From positions 2,480,001 to 2,544,000 of the forward strand of contig NZ_OY782759.1 of the NCBI RefSeq assembly GCF_963678195.1: DNA of 64,000 bases. The letters run 5' to 3'. This document shows positions 63,128 to 64,000 of this stretch, piece after piece; the stretch's first letter is position 1; every line of letters starts with the position of its first letter. Source of the DNA: an uncultured Hyphomonas sp. GTDB taxonomy: Bacteria; Pseudomonadota; Alphaproteobacteria; Caulobacterales; Hyphomonadaceae. The notes beneath the pieces are model-generated. The model had not been told where the DNA came from and did not search any database. It saw nothing but the letters and a program-made list of their open reading frames with translations. The translations under genes were made by a program, and so were the position numbers.

Positions 63128-64000
63128 ATGCTGAACAAGCTTTTCGATCTCGATGCCCGTGGGACGACGGCCCGAACGGAAATCGTAGCAGGCATCACGA
63201 CCTTTCTGGCGATGTCCTACATCATCTTCGTGAACCCCGACATTCTGACGAATGCCGGCATGGACAAGGGCGCCGTGTTCGTAGCGACCTGTCTGTCTGC
63301 CGCAATCGGCTCCGCCATCATGGGGCTTTATGCAAACTACCCGATCGCCATTGCGCCGGGCATGGGGCTGAACGCCTATTTCACCTATGGCGTGGTGATC
63401 GGCATGGGCCTGACCTGGCAAGTCGCGCTGGCGGCTGTGTTCATGTCAGGCATCATCTTTGTCGCACTCAGCTTACTGCCGATCCGCGAATGGATCATCA
63501 ACGCCATTCCTATGGAATTGAAGATGGCAATCTCCGCCGGCATCGGGCTGTTCCTGATCATCATCGGACTGAGCGGTGTTGGCATAATCGTATCCCACCC
63601 GGCGACAATCGTCAGCCTCGGCGATCTGGGTCAGACACCTGCGCTTCTGGCGATCATGTGCTTCTTCCTCATCGGAATATTAGAGGCACGGAAGGTGCCC
63701 GGAGGCATTCTGATCAGCATTCTGGTGACGACGATTGCGGGCGTTCTGATCGGCGCAGCACCTCCGCCGGGACTGGTCTCCCTGCCCCCCTCCATTGCGC
63801 CAACGCTGTTTGCACTCGACTGGTCTCAGGCGCTGGAAGTGGGTATCGCGGTAGTCGTGATCTCCTTTCTCTTTGTGGACATGTTCGACACGGCAGGCAC
63901 GCTTGTCTCTGTCGCGCACAAGGCGGGCCTGCTGGACGAGAAAGGGCACGTCATCAACCTTCGCAAAGCCTTGATAGCGGACAGTACGGCGACTGTGGCA
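63128..64000 (+). CDS. NCS2-family purine permease, N-terminal part
   Basis: The gene starts at ATG 63128 and is open to the edge of the window, giving 291 residues. MLNKLFDLDARGTTARTEIVAGITTFLAMSYIIFVNPDIL and NYPIAIAPGMGLNAYFTYGVV match the AzgA/PbuG branch of NCS2 permeases, which import adenine, guanine or hypoxanthine with protons. FLFVDMFDTAGTLVSVAHKAGLLDE follows as in that family. About eight membrane helices are visible. The 228 bases upstream contain no recognisable purine riboswitch, so control may lie with the nearby MarR gene or elsewhere. It is cut by the window end. Confidence 0.88.
   Translation, partial: MLNKLFDLDARGTTARTEIVAGITTFLAMSYIIFVNPDILTNAGMDKGAVFVATCLSAAIGSAIMGLYANYPIAIAPGMGLNAYFTYGVVIGMGLTWQVALAAVFMSGIIFVALSLLPIREWIINAIPMELKMAISAGIGLFLIIIGLSGVGIIVSHPATIVSLGDLGQTPALLAIMCFFLIGILEARKVPGGILISILVTTIAGVLIGAAPPPGLVSLPPSIAPTLFALDWSQALEVGIAVVVISFLFVDMFDTAGTLVSVAHKAGLLDEKGHVINLRKALIADSTATVA

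Overview
This looks like a chromosomal stretch of a GC-rich alphaproteobacterium, most likely a Hyphomonadaceae (Hyphomonas-like) marine organism. That placement is inferred from gene order and gene content, not from a marker phylogeny. The supporting signs are the hom-glpX-recJ and rplM-rpsI-argC gene orders, a cox15 gene beside a DUF2842 gene, a two-domain cold-shock protein, polyhydroxyalkanoate (PHA) synthases and a large TonB-dependent receptor. No insertion sequence, prophage or CRISPR array was seen. The window is mostly core metabolism with a few accessory blocks.

Region by region. 1-5 kb: the tail of a PRPP synthetase, a cupin enzyme, an unusual alpha/beta-hydrolase/flavin-reductase fusion and a p-aminobenzoate operon (pabB-pabA-pabC). 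5-14 kb: an FMN-binding glutamate-synthase-like protein next to a class II glutamine amidotransferase, a PoxB-type pyruvate:quinone oxidoreductase, and a convergent cyoABCD quinol oxidase operon. 14-22.4 kb: tRNA-Glu, recJ, glpX, hom, an (R)-enoyl-CoA hydratase, a DUF1963 protein, an AlaC-type aminotransferase and a lipoprotein. 22.4-35.3 kb: PHA synthase 1, a glycosyltransferase/FkbM pair, argC-rpsI-rplM, heme A synthase, then a second PHA synthase in an operon with a MaoC-phosphotransacetylase fusion and acetate kinase. 35-47.7 kb: a lipoprotein with two tandem esterase domains joined by a proline ladder, an M20 peptidase, a diguanylate cyclase, groES-groEL under a CIRCE element, an acyl-CoA synthetase, a thioesterase, a DUF192 protein and a cold-shock protein. 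47.8-57.5 kb: a curli-like functional amyloid locus with a LuxR-type regulator, and a BCCT transporter. 57.5-64 kb: a TonB-dependent receptor with a possible structured leader, a TPR-sulfotransferase, a MarR regulator and the start of an NCS2 permease.

Functional themes. Pyruvate oxidase, the quinol oxidase, acetate kinase and phosphotransacetylase suggest active acetate/acetyl-phosphate metabolism. Two PHA synthases with two (R)-hydratase domains suggest carbon storage fed from beta-oxidation. The amyloid locus (DUF2807 protein, CsgF, CsgG, a CsgB-like nucleator, a roughly 50-repeat curlin, a lipoprotein) probably builds a surface fibre for attachment. Two CATATG-centred palindromes in its control regions may link it to the LuxR-type regulator encoded directly upstream.

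The most unusual items are the amyloid locus with its very large curlin and DUF2807 partner, the hydrolase/flavin-reductase fusion that has lost its catalytic histidine, the tandem-esterase lipoprotein, and the folded 5' leader of the TonB receptor. All functional calls rest on reading motifs and context; no database search was possible.
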